A DNA stretch of 64,000 nucleotides. Origin: Rhabdophis nuchalis (lineage: Eukaryota; Chordata; Lepidosauria; Squamata; Natricidae). How positions within the stretch are numbered: position 1 is the first letter of the stretch; every line of letters begins with the position of its first letter. Made by a program: the position numbers and the translations under genes. The stretch spans positions 83,577,215-83,641,214 of the forward strand of contig CM077646.1 in assembly GCA_039707465.1 (NCBI GenBank), written 5' to 3'. The notes under the pieces are model-generated. The model did not search any database. It saw only the letters and a program-made list of their open reading frames with translations, and was not told where the DNA came from. Shown piece by piece: positions 1 to 37,273 of the stretch.

Positions 1-2569
1 TCCATTTGCTTAAAAACATGCAGGCTTAGATCTCATGATATAGTCAGTTAATGTATTGAGGGGATTTTTTCAGAGCCATAAAGTCTTATCTTATGGCAAA
101 AAAAGTTAGTAACTTAACTGCCATTACTATTATTTTAAAAAATATGGACATGCTTTGGATTTCCCAATGCATTAAGACCAAGAATGAAAGGAAATGCAGA
201 GAGAGGCAAAGAAGAGTAGTGGTTGGCTCTAGTCTATGTTATAGATGTTCATGCACTGAAGATACATTGAAACATTTTATTTCAGGTAGGGACGTTCAAG
301 AATGTTGATCTGTCTGCATAATATATGATTTTTGGAGTAACTGCAGATCATAAGATAGTTATCCTTCACCTTTTTATTCCAGATTTTGTAATGCACTTCT
401 GAGATTAAAAAAGGTACCAGTAAATTAAAATATATATCTTAGAATAGATTAAAATTTGGTACTTGGAAAATTAAATAAGTAAATTAAGAAGAAATATCTA
501 AAATGTATTTTTAAATAACTTTAATGCAGATATTTAAATTTCAAAGATGAAGTAAGGTACAAGAGATTTATGAAGAAAGAACACCACAGTAAAATCCAAG
601 TTTGCTTCTATAAGAATAAATTAGAATTAGTTAGAGAAAGAGTAAGTCTCTCTTAAGCCATGTTTAACCTCCTGATAATTCTCTAAGTACTCTTGACATT
701 TCTTGCAAGAATATAGAAATAAATTGCCATTATCCTATTTTAAGATGCCATTTCAACTTCTTAATCTAAATTGTACACTGTTATTTCCGGTTTATCTCCT
801 TTGTCAGTATCAACTAGCTTATCTTTGGGTCAGCCACAAGAATCTTGCTTTTAAAGATATGCAATTTAAGATAAATGTAATTTTTCTAATGTCAGAACTT
901 CAACACCAGTTTAAAATATTTAAGTTAGAAAATTTGGGAAGACCTATTAAATACATGTGTCTTGGTTTATCAAACTGATATTTTTAAAGAAGAGAACTGC
1001 TTTTTGAGGAATCTCTAATGTAAAAAATCTATATGTCAAAGCTGGCCTTCAAGATGGAACCTGAAGATCCAGTGCTCAATCCTGCCTTCATTAATAGCAC
1101 CATGCCAACTTGTTTTTGTACAATACCAATAGATTTTGTAATCATAGTCAATGGACTCCTTGGTATTCTTTTATTCCTTTTCTTTAAAAGCTCAAATTAT
1201 ATTAGCATTCCATTTATTAAGGCATGCTTCTGTGTAAACACTCTACAAAACATTTTTTCAATTGTTGTAAATTTATTATAATTTGAAAGCCAATAGAAAG
1301 GCCAAATGCTTTAATGCATGACATAATCTTTTAGCAATTTGCTTTGGCTTTGGTTTAGCCTAGTTTCTTTCATTCAATAGGACATTGGTATGTTGGATGG
1401 TTATGGAGTATTAATTTCAGTTCTATGTTTTTTTTAATCTTTCACTATTTGTAATGCTTTTTGTATACAGGTAGCTCTTGTTTTTCACAAGGGTTTAGTT
1501 CCAGGCTAACAACTGCAAATAACATGTCTGCAAATAATGAGAGCTCTAACTAATGTTCTTTACACATGTGCAAAAAACTATGTCTCATAGTTTGTGCATG
1601 TGTAAAATGCAGAACACTCCAAAAATCTGCGAATGAAACCACACAGACAAAAATGAACCGAGGATACACAGAATCCTTTTCCATGAACAACAAGATCTGA
1701 TCTATGTATGCCAATAACAGATACAAAAAGACATGGTTAATGAAACTGTAGATCAGAATTGCACAGTACTTTTTGATAGATATACTGCCTCTTAATACAA
1801 AACATTAGTTGGGAGATATAAAGAACTTTCTGTGGATTAAACATTTTTTAAAAATTCAAATATCCATCTAATTCAGTATCTAATTTCTGGCAACAACAAG
1901 TCAGTTGCTTCCAAGAAGCCCAAAATGTTTAATACTTCTAAAAAGCCATGAAAATTTCAACTGGATTTGTACAGTAATGAAAACTATATAGTTCACATTG
2001 CTTGCATAAATGTACTACAGTTCTATTAATATACTGACTATATTTTGCAAATAAACATATCCTTGGAGATATTCCCCATCACTTCTCTGAAGAATAATTT
2101 TTAGTTTTTTAACAAATGGGGGGGAAATTTATGTAATTTCAGATGGAATGGTTTGACCCTTATAAAATCTTATTATGGCATACTGCTTTAATAAATAGTT
2201 GTTAGTGTGGTTTCTGAAAAAGTTGAAGCTTTCCATATAATGTCACTAGCATTGTTACCAGCTGTTTTAGAATATCAAGCTTCTTTTAACTGTTGAAAAA
2301 AATTATGTCATTTTTGTAAATAAGGGAAGGAAAATAACCAAGTTGCATGGCTTCCTAATGAGAAAACATTTCCTCTATTGCCACTTTCCCATACTCTTAA
2401 GGAAGGTCGTCCAACATTGTTGTCCAATATTTAGTACATGAGAATCTCTTGCACACACTCTCAGAGAAGTTCTATGTTTACACCTACTTCCTTCTAAATT
2501 TTTTACAACCTATCTCAATCTAGCACCTTCCCATTACTATAAACTTATTCCAAATACTCCATATCTATG
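1..2569. other. Gene-free AT-rich flank
   Basis: No recognisable gene. Only short chance ORFs. A stretch near 1470-1680 (ACAGGTAGCTCTTG at its left edge) may be a decayed mariner-type element but cannot be confirmed. Confidence 0.5.
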
Positions 2570-2577
2570 TTCTAATC

Positions 2578-2692
2578 CAGGGGTTCCCAAACTTGGCAAC
2601 TTTAAGACTTGTGGACTTCAACTCCCAGAATTCTCCAGCCAGCATAGCTGAAGTCCACAAGTCTTAAAAGTTGCCAAATTTGGGAACCCCTG
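2578..2692. mobile_element. Palindromic hAT-type MITE
   Basis: The arms CAGGGGTTCCCAAACTTGGC and the inverse near 2672-2692 make almost the whole element a hairpin. The flanking 7-bp TCTAATC recurs with a slight offset (2571-2577 and 2695-2701). Confidence 0.7.
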
Positions 2693-2699
2693 TATCTAA

Positions 2700-3637
2700 T
2701 CTCTATGTCCTTTTGCTCTACATTTTTCTATAAAAAGTATTTCCTAACTCTCTGAGTAGAGAATCTTCATCTCTTGTAACCAAACTCTAACCGTTTACAC
2801 TTGAAAATCCCTTTCATGCTTGCTCTGTTGATTTGCATATGGGGGTTTTCTCTCCCTTCCAGCATTCACAATCTTCTCTTCCTGGAGCTGGTTTGTAAAG
2901 CTTGGACTGCTGTACAGAATGGTTTTGCTTCGGTCACTTCTTTGCAGACGCTAGTTGGGCTCTTTCCCCTGAATCTTTGGCTTTGTCTCTCAGTGGGTTT
3001 TCCAGCGCCAGGGCTTTTATCATTCTGGACTGCTGCTGAGTTACTTGCCTTTGAACTGAAAACTTTTCCCTGTCTCTCTGTAGTCTTCCTGGTTCAACTC
3101 CCCCTCTGCTGTACCCACACATATGCTGGGTTTCTGGTCCATTTAAGAGGCCTTCTCTCTAATTAGGGAGTAGGTGGGGTTCTTTCATCCCCCTCTCCCT
3201 TTCTGGCAGCATTGAAACTCTGGATTCCAGAAGGGAAGGAGAAATGCCTGCTCAATCTGGGAGGTTCCACATCCTTCCCTGCTTTTAAGAGATGAGAGCC
3301 TTTCTATAAATTCCTGTCAGACCAGTTCACTATACATTTCTAGATCTTATCCCTGACAAGATAAACAAATCTGAAAGAATGATTTATAACCTTGCTCTCT
3401 GTTGTATGGTGAATATGTAAGTTTGTAAAGACATGTAATTGTCATTGAAGGAGTGCTTTTTTTCATCCACTGTATCTAGGCAATGGGTTGGTCTTCCATT
3501 ATGAGTATAAACTCTCAGTCTCGTAATTATACTTACTTATGGCCCATTTGAAGGCCATCTTTTCAATGGTGCTGTAGTTAGGTTCTAAGAATAGTTTCTT
3601 GGCTAAATATACCACTGCATTATCTCCATCCCCATGA
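2700..3637. other. Unassigned, moderately GC segment
   Basis: About 2800-3340 is less AT-rich and pyrimidine-rich, with a 121-codon plus-strand ORF that resembles nothing I know. Possibly an old repeat. Confidence 0.4.
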
Positions 3638-3645
3638 GTCTATAC

Positions 3646-3767
3646 CAGGGGTGGGCAAACTTTGCAACTTTAAGTCTGAAGGACTTCAGCTCCCAGACTT
3701 CTCCAGCCATAAATTTATTTATATACCGCCTCCTCTCCCCGAAGGGACTCGGACCGGTGCACCCCTG
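3646..3767. mobile_element. Chimeric MITE: hAT left half joined to L2-like tail
   Basis: The left part (3646-3706) matches the 2578 MITE (CAACTTTAAG..GGACTTCAGCTCCCAG). The right part (about 3707-3761) is the minus-strand L2-like 3' UTR (TACCGCCTCCTCTCCCCGAA). The last bases, ACCCCTG, are again a MITE terminus. Perfect duplication gtctatac (3638-3645, 3768-3775). Confidence 0.75.
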
Positions 3768-4029
3768 GTCTATACAGAGTTCTATGTCACAAGCATAATT
3801 TATTGATGGAAGCCGTTTCGTACTCTGGCCCTCTTAGGATGAGCCCTTGACACAAAGCTTCTGACAAGTCTTGAAGGCTTAATGACATTCTGATGTCAAT
3901 TTCGCTAATTATTTATTTGATTTACATAGCCATCCATTTCACATACATGACTCTGTGCAGCTTACAGTAATATAGAGAAAAATAAATGCAATATGTAATA
4001 TAATATATGTCATATAGCATAATATAACT

Positions 4030-4030
4030 G

Positions 4031-4080
<50 letters not shown>
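4030..4080. repeat. (AAT)n microsatellite
   Basis: Tail repeat of the adjacent L2-like element. Confidence 0.85.
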
Positions 4081-4082
<2 letters not shown>

Positions 4083-4618
4083 TTATTTATATACCGCCTC
4101 CTCTCCCCGAAGGGACTCGGAGCGGTGCACAGGGAATAAAAACCAATATAAAATACATAGAAAAAATAAATAGTTAAGAAACGAATTAAACAATTGTCCC
4201 TGCGCTAAAATCCCCTAAATTAAATTACACTAAAACCCCTAAAACCCTATAAAAAAACGGGAGCCTAACCTAGGCCGGCCAAGCAGAAAAAGTGTGTTTT
4301 GAGTTTTTGACGGAAGGAGCGGAGGTCCGTGGTTGTTCTAATTTCGGGGGGAAGGTCGTTCCAGAGGGCTGGGCCCGCCACAGAGAAGGCCCTTCCCCTG
4401 GGCGTCGCCCGCTGGCATAGCCTGGTGGACCAGGCACCCGGAGTAGTCCCTCTCTGTGGGAGCGGATCGGCCGCAGGGATGTATGGGGCAGAATCCGATC
4501 CCGCAGATAACTAGGTCCCGTGCCATGGAGCGCTTTAAAGATGATAACTAACACCTTGAAGCGCACCCGAAAGACGACAGGTAGCCAGTGCAGCTCGCGC
4601 AAGAGCGGTGTTACGTGA
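4030..4618 (-). mobile_element. L2-like LINE 3' end
   Basis: The minus strand encodes the extreme C-terminus of an L2-clade reverse transcriptase protein (LHWLPVVFRVRFKVLVIIFKA). It is followed by the 3' UTR with the motif CGAGTCCCTTCGGGGAGAGG and an (ATT)n tail (4030-4080). Confidence 0.8.
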
Positions 4619-4619
4619 T

Positions 4620-5441
4620 AACCAATATTGTTTGTTTTATTGTCTCAGTGCAAATTGTCAAAGCTCAAGCAGGGATGGTAAAATGGGAAACAAACCATTT
4701 ATAATACTGTGCTAGTCCAAGAAGAAAATTAACTTTGTTCTTTGTTTTTGGAGCCTTGGCTTCTTTCAGAACTAATGTTTTCTTTTTATCTAATTTCATA
4801 TCTTTCCTATCAGAAAATCTAAATATATGATTTCTTCATAGCCTGCCTTGTTGAATTTATTGCTAGGGAAGCCTTCAGGAGACTTGTGATTTTTCCCAAA
4901 TGCTTTAGCTATTCTTCCCAAGTTTGCCTATAAATACCATATTAATGTTATCTACGTACGCCTCACATCCCTTTACTCTGCCCACAAAAGGTATTTGCAA
5001 GTTCACTCAAATGTAGAGTCACAAGAGAAAGCAGCCTTTGGTGCATCCGCCTAAACATATTGCAAGTTGAGAATGTATGTGACTTTAGGATTCCAAATGG
5101 TACTTAATAGTTTTCTCAAGTATCAGAGCATATTGCAAGATCTGAAATACAGTGTGTCCACCCCCTACCCCAAGAATTCTTGGATGATTTCTAGGATGTT
5201 GCATAGCTAGGATGAATGCATTTTGCAAGAAGTAAGCCAGTATTTTTAAAATGTAGTTCTGATGAACAGTCTTCATATTACAGAACTTTTATTTTTTTAC
5301 TACAATGACATCTTCATTTTGGGATATTTTAATAGTGTAACTGTATATTTCAAAGGATGTGACATATTATAATTCATTGTATTGAAAACTGTCTTGATTA
5401 AACCAACTCTAAAATTAATTGGAAATTCAATAAATTCCAGC
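4620..5441. other. Likely ECM2 3' UTR / 3' flank
   Basis: AT-rich, no ORF of note. May include distal ECM2 3' UTR. Confidence 0.4.
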
Positions 5442-5447
5442 TTTATT
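5442..5447 (-). promoter_or_regulatory. ECM2: Candidate ECM2 poly(A) signal
   Basis: AATAAA on the minus strand, about 270 bp after the stop codon. Other AATAAA-like hexamers occur nearby in this AT-rich tract (around 5290), so which one is used cannot be decided from sequence. Confidence 0.3.
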
Positions 5448-5717
5448 GTTCTCCCTTAAAACATTTATATTATATATATACTGTATATATTAGAATATAG
5501 CATTTTATCTGTAGCATGTTACCACTTTCTTGGAGACATTCATACTACATACTTCCATACTTCATACTCATACTCCATACTTCATTGCCATTAATATTAC
5601 TATTATTAAGCAACAGTAATATTCAGATGCTTTTTATGACACATTAATTGCAGGTGAAGAACAAATAGCATAACTGTATTATTTTCATATAAAAATAGTT
5701 TTGTATTACAAAATATT

Positions 5718-32526
<26,809 letters not shown>

Positions 32527-32750
32527 CGTCCCCTGGAGTGCTGCATAAAAAAGAAGGAAATTATCATTTGATGATGAAAGAGATTAGAATAAAGAATGAA
32601 AAGTGCATTATTTTTTAATTAAGGTCCTTATTAAGTGGAGAGTCAGACAAGGTCAGTGACTATTTGTTTTTATTTACAAATTATATAAGGGTAAGAATCT
32701 TCTGTATATAAACTAGATAAAGCAATGTTCTTTGGAAGCAAATATATGAT

Positions 32751-33065
32751 AGCAGTGTTCCAATGTCTAAGAGGCTGCCACAAACAAGAGGGAGCCAATC
32801 TATTCTCCCGAGCACCTGAAGGCAGAACAAGAATCAATAGATGGAAACAAATCCAGGAGAGAAGCAGCCTAGAACTAAGCGTCGTTAGAACAATTAATTA
32901 ATGGAATGATTTGCTTCCAGATGTTGTTGATGATCCACCACTGAAGGGTTTTAAGAAGAGGTTGGACAACCATTTGTCTGAAATGGTATAGGGTTTCCTG
33001 CTTGAGCAGGAGGTTGGACTAGAAGACCCCCAAGGTTCCTTCCAACTCTGTTATTCTGTTGTACT
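32751..33065 (+). mobile_element. CR1 LINE 3' fragment
   Basis: Diverged copy of the ORF2 tail (the LRGCHKEEGVKLFS region) and 3' UTR (GTTGGACTAGAAGACC), just upstream of the ECM2 first coding exon. Confidence 0.85.
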
Positions 33066-36000
33066 GTTATATTTGGATGGGGATGAATCTCATTTTTGCA
33101 CTGCTGTTCTATGGAAAGACAAGACTCCAGTTTCAAACTGAAGTTTGACCTAGATGTGAGCCAGCTTCTCTGAACCATGTTTATTATTTTGTTTATTTAT
33201 TTATCAAATTTGTATGCTGTCCATCTTGCCAAGGTGAGGTTTATTTATGAAAAAGAAAATTGGTTTTATTATAGTTCCAGATCTGAATTATGATAATTAG
33301 AAATATTTGTTCAATGACTAATCTCAACAAACATTTATTGTAAACATGTAAAGCATATCCTGTGAAGATATGAAATGACATATTAATCTGATTATAGTTA
33401 AAGGTATGATTTCCAATTTCCCTAAAACATTTTGTTTTATTAAGCATGTCAGTGAAGACAGTGGTTAAGGGCCTTGTGTGCATTCGCCTGCCATTTCCGC
33501 GACCCAGTTGTAAACAACTCACAGCCTGCTAGTGGCCGCAGCCCACAGTTTGGAGACCCCTGCTTTAAGAGAGAAGTACAATCCTTTTACTCTGGTTTAA
33601 TGAATAATCAGAAAGACTGGAAATTAATTATTACAACTAAGCTTAAATGATATAGATAGATGATTTCTCTGAATTTAATCTAAAGAGATTAATAAATGAA
33701 ATATTTTTGCAAGTTTGTCCCATTGTCATCTACAAAGACAAGTTCTTTGGCTTCCTTTTATAAACAATTGGATTTTTTTTGTGAAGAAGGATTTTAGTTT
33801 AGACTACATGTTGCGAATTATAAATGACATAAGGCTGTTAATATCCTGTTTATTACTTTAAAGTAAAGCTGTGTAACAGTACAGCAGTTATAATTATGCT
33901 ATATATGAAAAATGGCTAGCAAAAGTTTTCTTCAGGGCAAAAGTTGGTAGTTTTTATTCTTACCAACCCAAGGAAAAGTTGAAAAGTAATTATGTAAAAG
34001 AACTTGGGATTCTGTCTGTCTGTCTATCGGCAGGATAATTCTCCAAATTCAGAACAGAGCAAAATCAGCGAGCTGGATCAGGCTGTGGGAGTAGAGAAAA
34101 TAAATTCAGAAAATTTGCTCTAATGTTTCCCTATGGGAAAGGAAATTAGACAATCAGATGGTATGTTGCTTATTCCACCCTTCCCCCTTAATCATATGAT
34201 CCAGACAAGCTCATATGGAACCCTTCCCACAGCTTCCTGTGTACCCATACATGCACAATATGAGAGGAGAGGGAAATATACACACATAGATGCTACACAT
34301 ATATACCCACTCTGATTACTCCTTGGGAAAAATAGTGCATATACATATAAACACAGAGAATTGTAACGTATTTCATTACACAGAAGAGCACAGAAACAGC
34401 CCATGTCCTTTGCTAGTAAAGAAAGTAGAAAGAAGTAAAAAAGCCATGCTGTATATACTTTGTCTTGGTTTATGATTTCACACAAAAGCATGTTTGTTGT
34501 TCCCTTACTGGATTTAAAAGCCTAAAAAATATAGGGTGGGTGCCTTTTATGGTGTTTAGTCTAAGGCTTACCTTCTGTATAAGGTATGAGAAGGACAGGT
34601 TCCACACCAATGCTGCACATCATATGCTCCTGATGAAAGCTATGAGCATGGCAATAGCAGTTACTATTTCTGGATCATGAAAAGCATGGTCTGGATCTAT
34701 TAAATCAGTCTTTATGTTCAGGAAAGAGGGAAGGGGGCCAATAAAGGGTGGATATGCATTGAACAAGAGGCTGCTTCCTCTTGGACTGCATTAAGGAAGT
34801 AACATCTGGCAGAGCCGGACTGCATGAGTATATTCTGCATATTGCATTTGCCACACACTAAAGGTGATATGATAGAGGAATAGTCTATTTTCCAAGGTAA
34901 TTGCATTATGTTTACTGTTTGTTCTATGAGAAAAGGACAGGGGAAATTATCAATTTATCCAGATAACCTTTCATCTCAAATTACTCTTTTAAACCCAAAT
35001 TGTAATGGACTACTCTCCAAACAGTAAAAAGAGAATTTTTCCAAATGCAGTTGGAAGTTGATTTTTAACACAGTGTTATTTTTATTGATCATCCCATGCC
35101 ATTGAAATTCATAGCTATGAACATAGCTTTAAAAAGTATTGTTAAGGAATTTCTAAGACGTTCGCATTTTTCATAAAACTGTGAACAATGCTTTTTATTA
35201 CATTTGTACATATTACAAATGTACATAGTACATTTTTGCCAATGTAAAAAGAATTGGTTTTATTTATATCAGTTAAGCTTCATGAAATTAAATACAATAT
35301 ACTTTCTGCAAATACAGTTTACATTCATTCTCTAATGCGCACGCGTGAGCGCGCGCGCACACACACATTGATAGTCAATCTCCCATATTTTAAATAGTAA
35401 TTTAATATGTAGATGCAATACATTACCTGGTAATCTAATCTAATAGTAGGTTCTGTTTGCCATTTAAACTCCAACTGCAGGGGAAAAAAACAGAAGAATG
35501 TGTGCTGCTCTATTTCAGAGAAAAGAGGCAGTTAAGAAGGAAACACATTAGATGCCTCCTTAAATAATTCCTTTCCTTGAAGAGAAGGCACCGCTCTGTC
35601 CTGGTGTGTGCAGAAATTCAGCTACTTCAGCTATAAAATCTTCCCTTCAAGAAAATGAAAAGCAGCACAATACTTTTGGTCCTTAGGCTGACAAGGCACA
35701 AATGGGAGCTCTTTTTACCCAAGATACTTTCATAACCAAAGTAAATAGGATTACTTAAAAAAAAAACCAGGCATTTGCAAGACAGTTTCATTTGTTCTGC
35801 TCATTTTCCACAGATTTAGTCAGTTTATTGTGTGTTAGGAATTGTATGCTTCTTTGTGTTTGAAAGAAAACTTTCAAAAGCCATGTTTTTCTTCAAGATA
35901 GAATTTAATGGCAATTCTTCCAATAAGAGCTTTCTACCACCCCACTCCTTCTGCCTGATGTTTTCAGTAGCTAACAGACTTTTGGGCTGATTTCAAAAAA

Positions 36001-36256
36001 AGAAATCATGAAAGAAAAGAAAATGGCTGATTCGCGTTTATTTGATTATTTATACATTCAATTCTAACTGAGTACTGAAATAATATACTTTACTCAGATA
36101 GTTTTGAGGATGAGGCCATGGTTTGGTAGCCAAAAGGAAAATGTGTATTACTACTCATTTCCTTTTTGTCTCAGGGGTTTTATTCCTTCATTCTTTGGCT
36201 TGTGCTTCCTTCTTTATATCTACTATTTTTCTGAAGGAGGGAGGGTGCTATCAGGC
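33066..36256. other. Upstream region of ECM2, no gene recognised
   Basis: AT-rich with scattered short ORFs, a CG/CA simple tract near 35337-35370 and a small hAT remnant. It could be intron between the non-coding first exon and the first coding exon. Confidence 0.45.
33505..33565. mobile_element. Small hAT-type terminal remnant
   Basis: The sequence closing in TTTGGAGACCCCTG resembles a hAT-type right terminus. No left partner is seen. Confidence 0.35.
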
Positions 36257-36745
36257 TGCCTGTCGTCTTCCGGGTGCGCTTCAAGGTATTAGTCATCATT
36301 TTTAAAGCGCTCCATGGCTCGGGACCTAGCTATCTGCGGGATCGGATCCTGCCTCATACATCCTCACGGCCGATTCGCTACCACAGAGAGGGACTTCTCC
36401 GGGTGCCGTCCACTAGACTCTGTCAACGGGCGACGCCCAGGGGAAGGGCTCTCTCTGTGGCGGGCCCAGCCCTCTGGAACGACCTTCCCCCCGACATTAG
36501 AACGACCACGGACTTCCGCTCCTTCCGTCTAAAACTAAAAACACATCTTTTCTGCTTGGCCGGCCTAGGGTAGTCTCTCTCTATGGGGTTTTAGTTGTTT
36601 TAACTGGGAATTTTAACAGGTATATGTTTAATTTGTTTTTTAATGTGTTTGTATATTTATTGTTTTAGTTTTCCCTGTGCACCGCTCCGAGTCCCTATGG
36701 GGAGAGGAGCGGTCAACAAATTAAAATTATTATTATTATTATTAT
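36257..36745 (+). mobile_element. L2-like LINE 3' end
   Basis: Encodes VFRVRFKVLVIIFKALHGSG to LKTHLFCLAGLG. It then has the CCGAGTCCCTATGGGGAGAG 3' UTR and an (ATT)n tail. Confidence 0.8.
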
Positions 36746-36920
36746 CAGTCTATCATCTGTCCATCCATCCATCCTACAACTGAAAACACTTTGTTTGAAG
36801 CCACATCATTCAATGAATTTTAAGAATTGCATAAAACTTGAAAAGCAATGACATCTTCGGTGTACTGTAATATTACCCCAAATCTTATGCAAATTAGACT
36901 ATGCTTTATTTGTTCAGGGG

Positions 36921-37115
36921 GTGTATGATATGTACATAATAAGATATGATATGTACATAATAAGACCAAAGGAAGGCTTTGGTCTTATTAGTCATGATGC
37001 CTGCAGCTGGTCCAATGATAAACTGTACAAAAGAGATGGTTTGCACCCATCCAAGAAAGGGACTGAGTTACTTGGCACTAAATTCACAGATTTCCTGGCT
37101 AAACATTTAAACTGA
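36921..37115 (+). pseudogene. CR1 ORF1 C-terminal remnant
   Basis: The frame that ends AKHLN with a stop at 37113-37115 carries DGLHPSKKGTELL, typical of the C-terminal end of the CR1 ORF1 SGNH-esterase-like domain. The N-terminal part is missing because of 5' truncation. Confidence 0.65.
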
Positions 37116-37273
37116 ATAGTGGGGACAGAGAATCAATAGATAAAGAATATTTCTGTCCCCAGCAAACTAAAATTCATAGGGTTATCAGTGCGTGTAACAT
37201 AGATAATTGTGCAGGTAATATTATCAACACTGCTGTCAAGCAAAACCAAACAATTAACAGTGGGTGCCATACC

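Noticed and set aside
4270..4602. 110-codon minus-strand ORF
   Set aside because: It is the C-terminal end of an L2-like LINE with frame damage, not a host gene.
36274..36573. 99-codon plus-strand ORF
   Set aside because: L2-like LINE C-terminus; the same peptide recurs at 58.9 and 63.2 kb.
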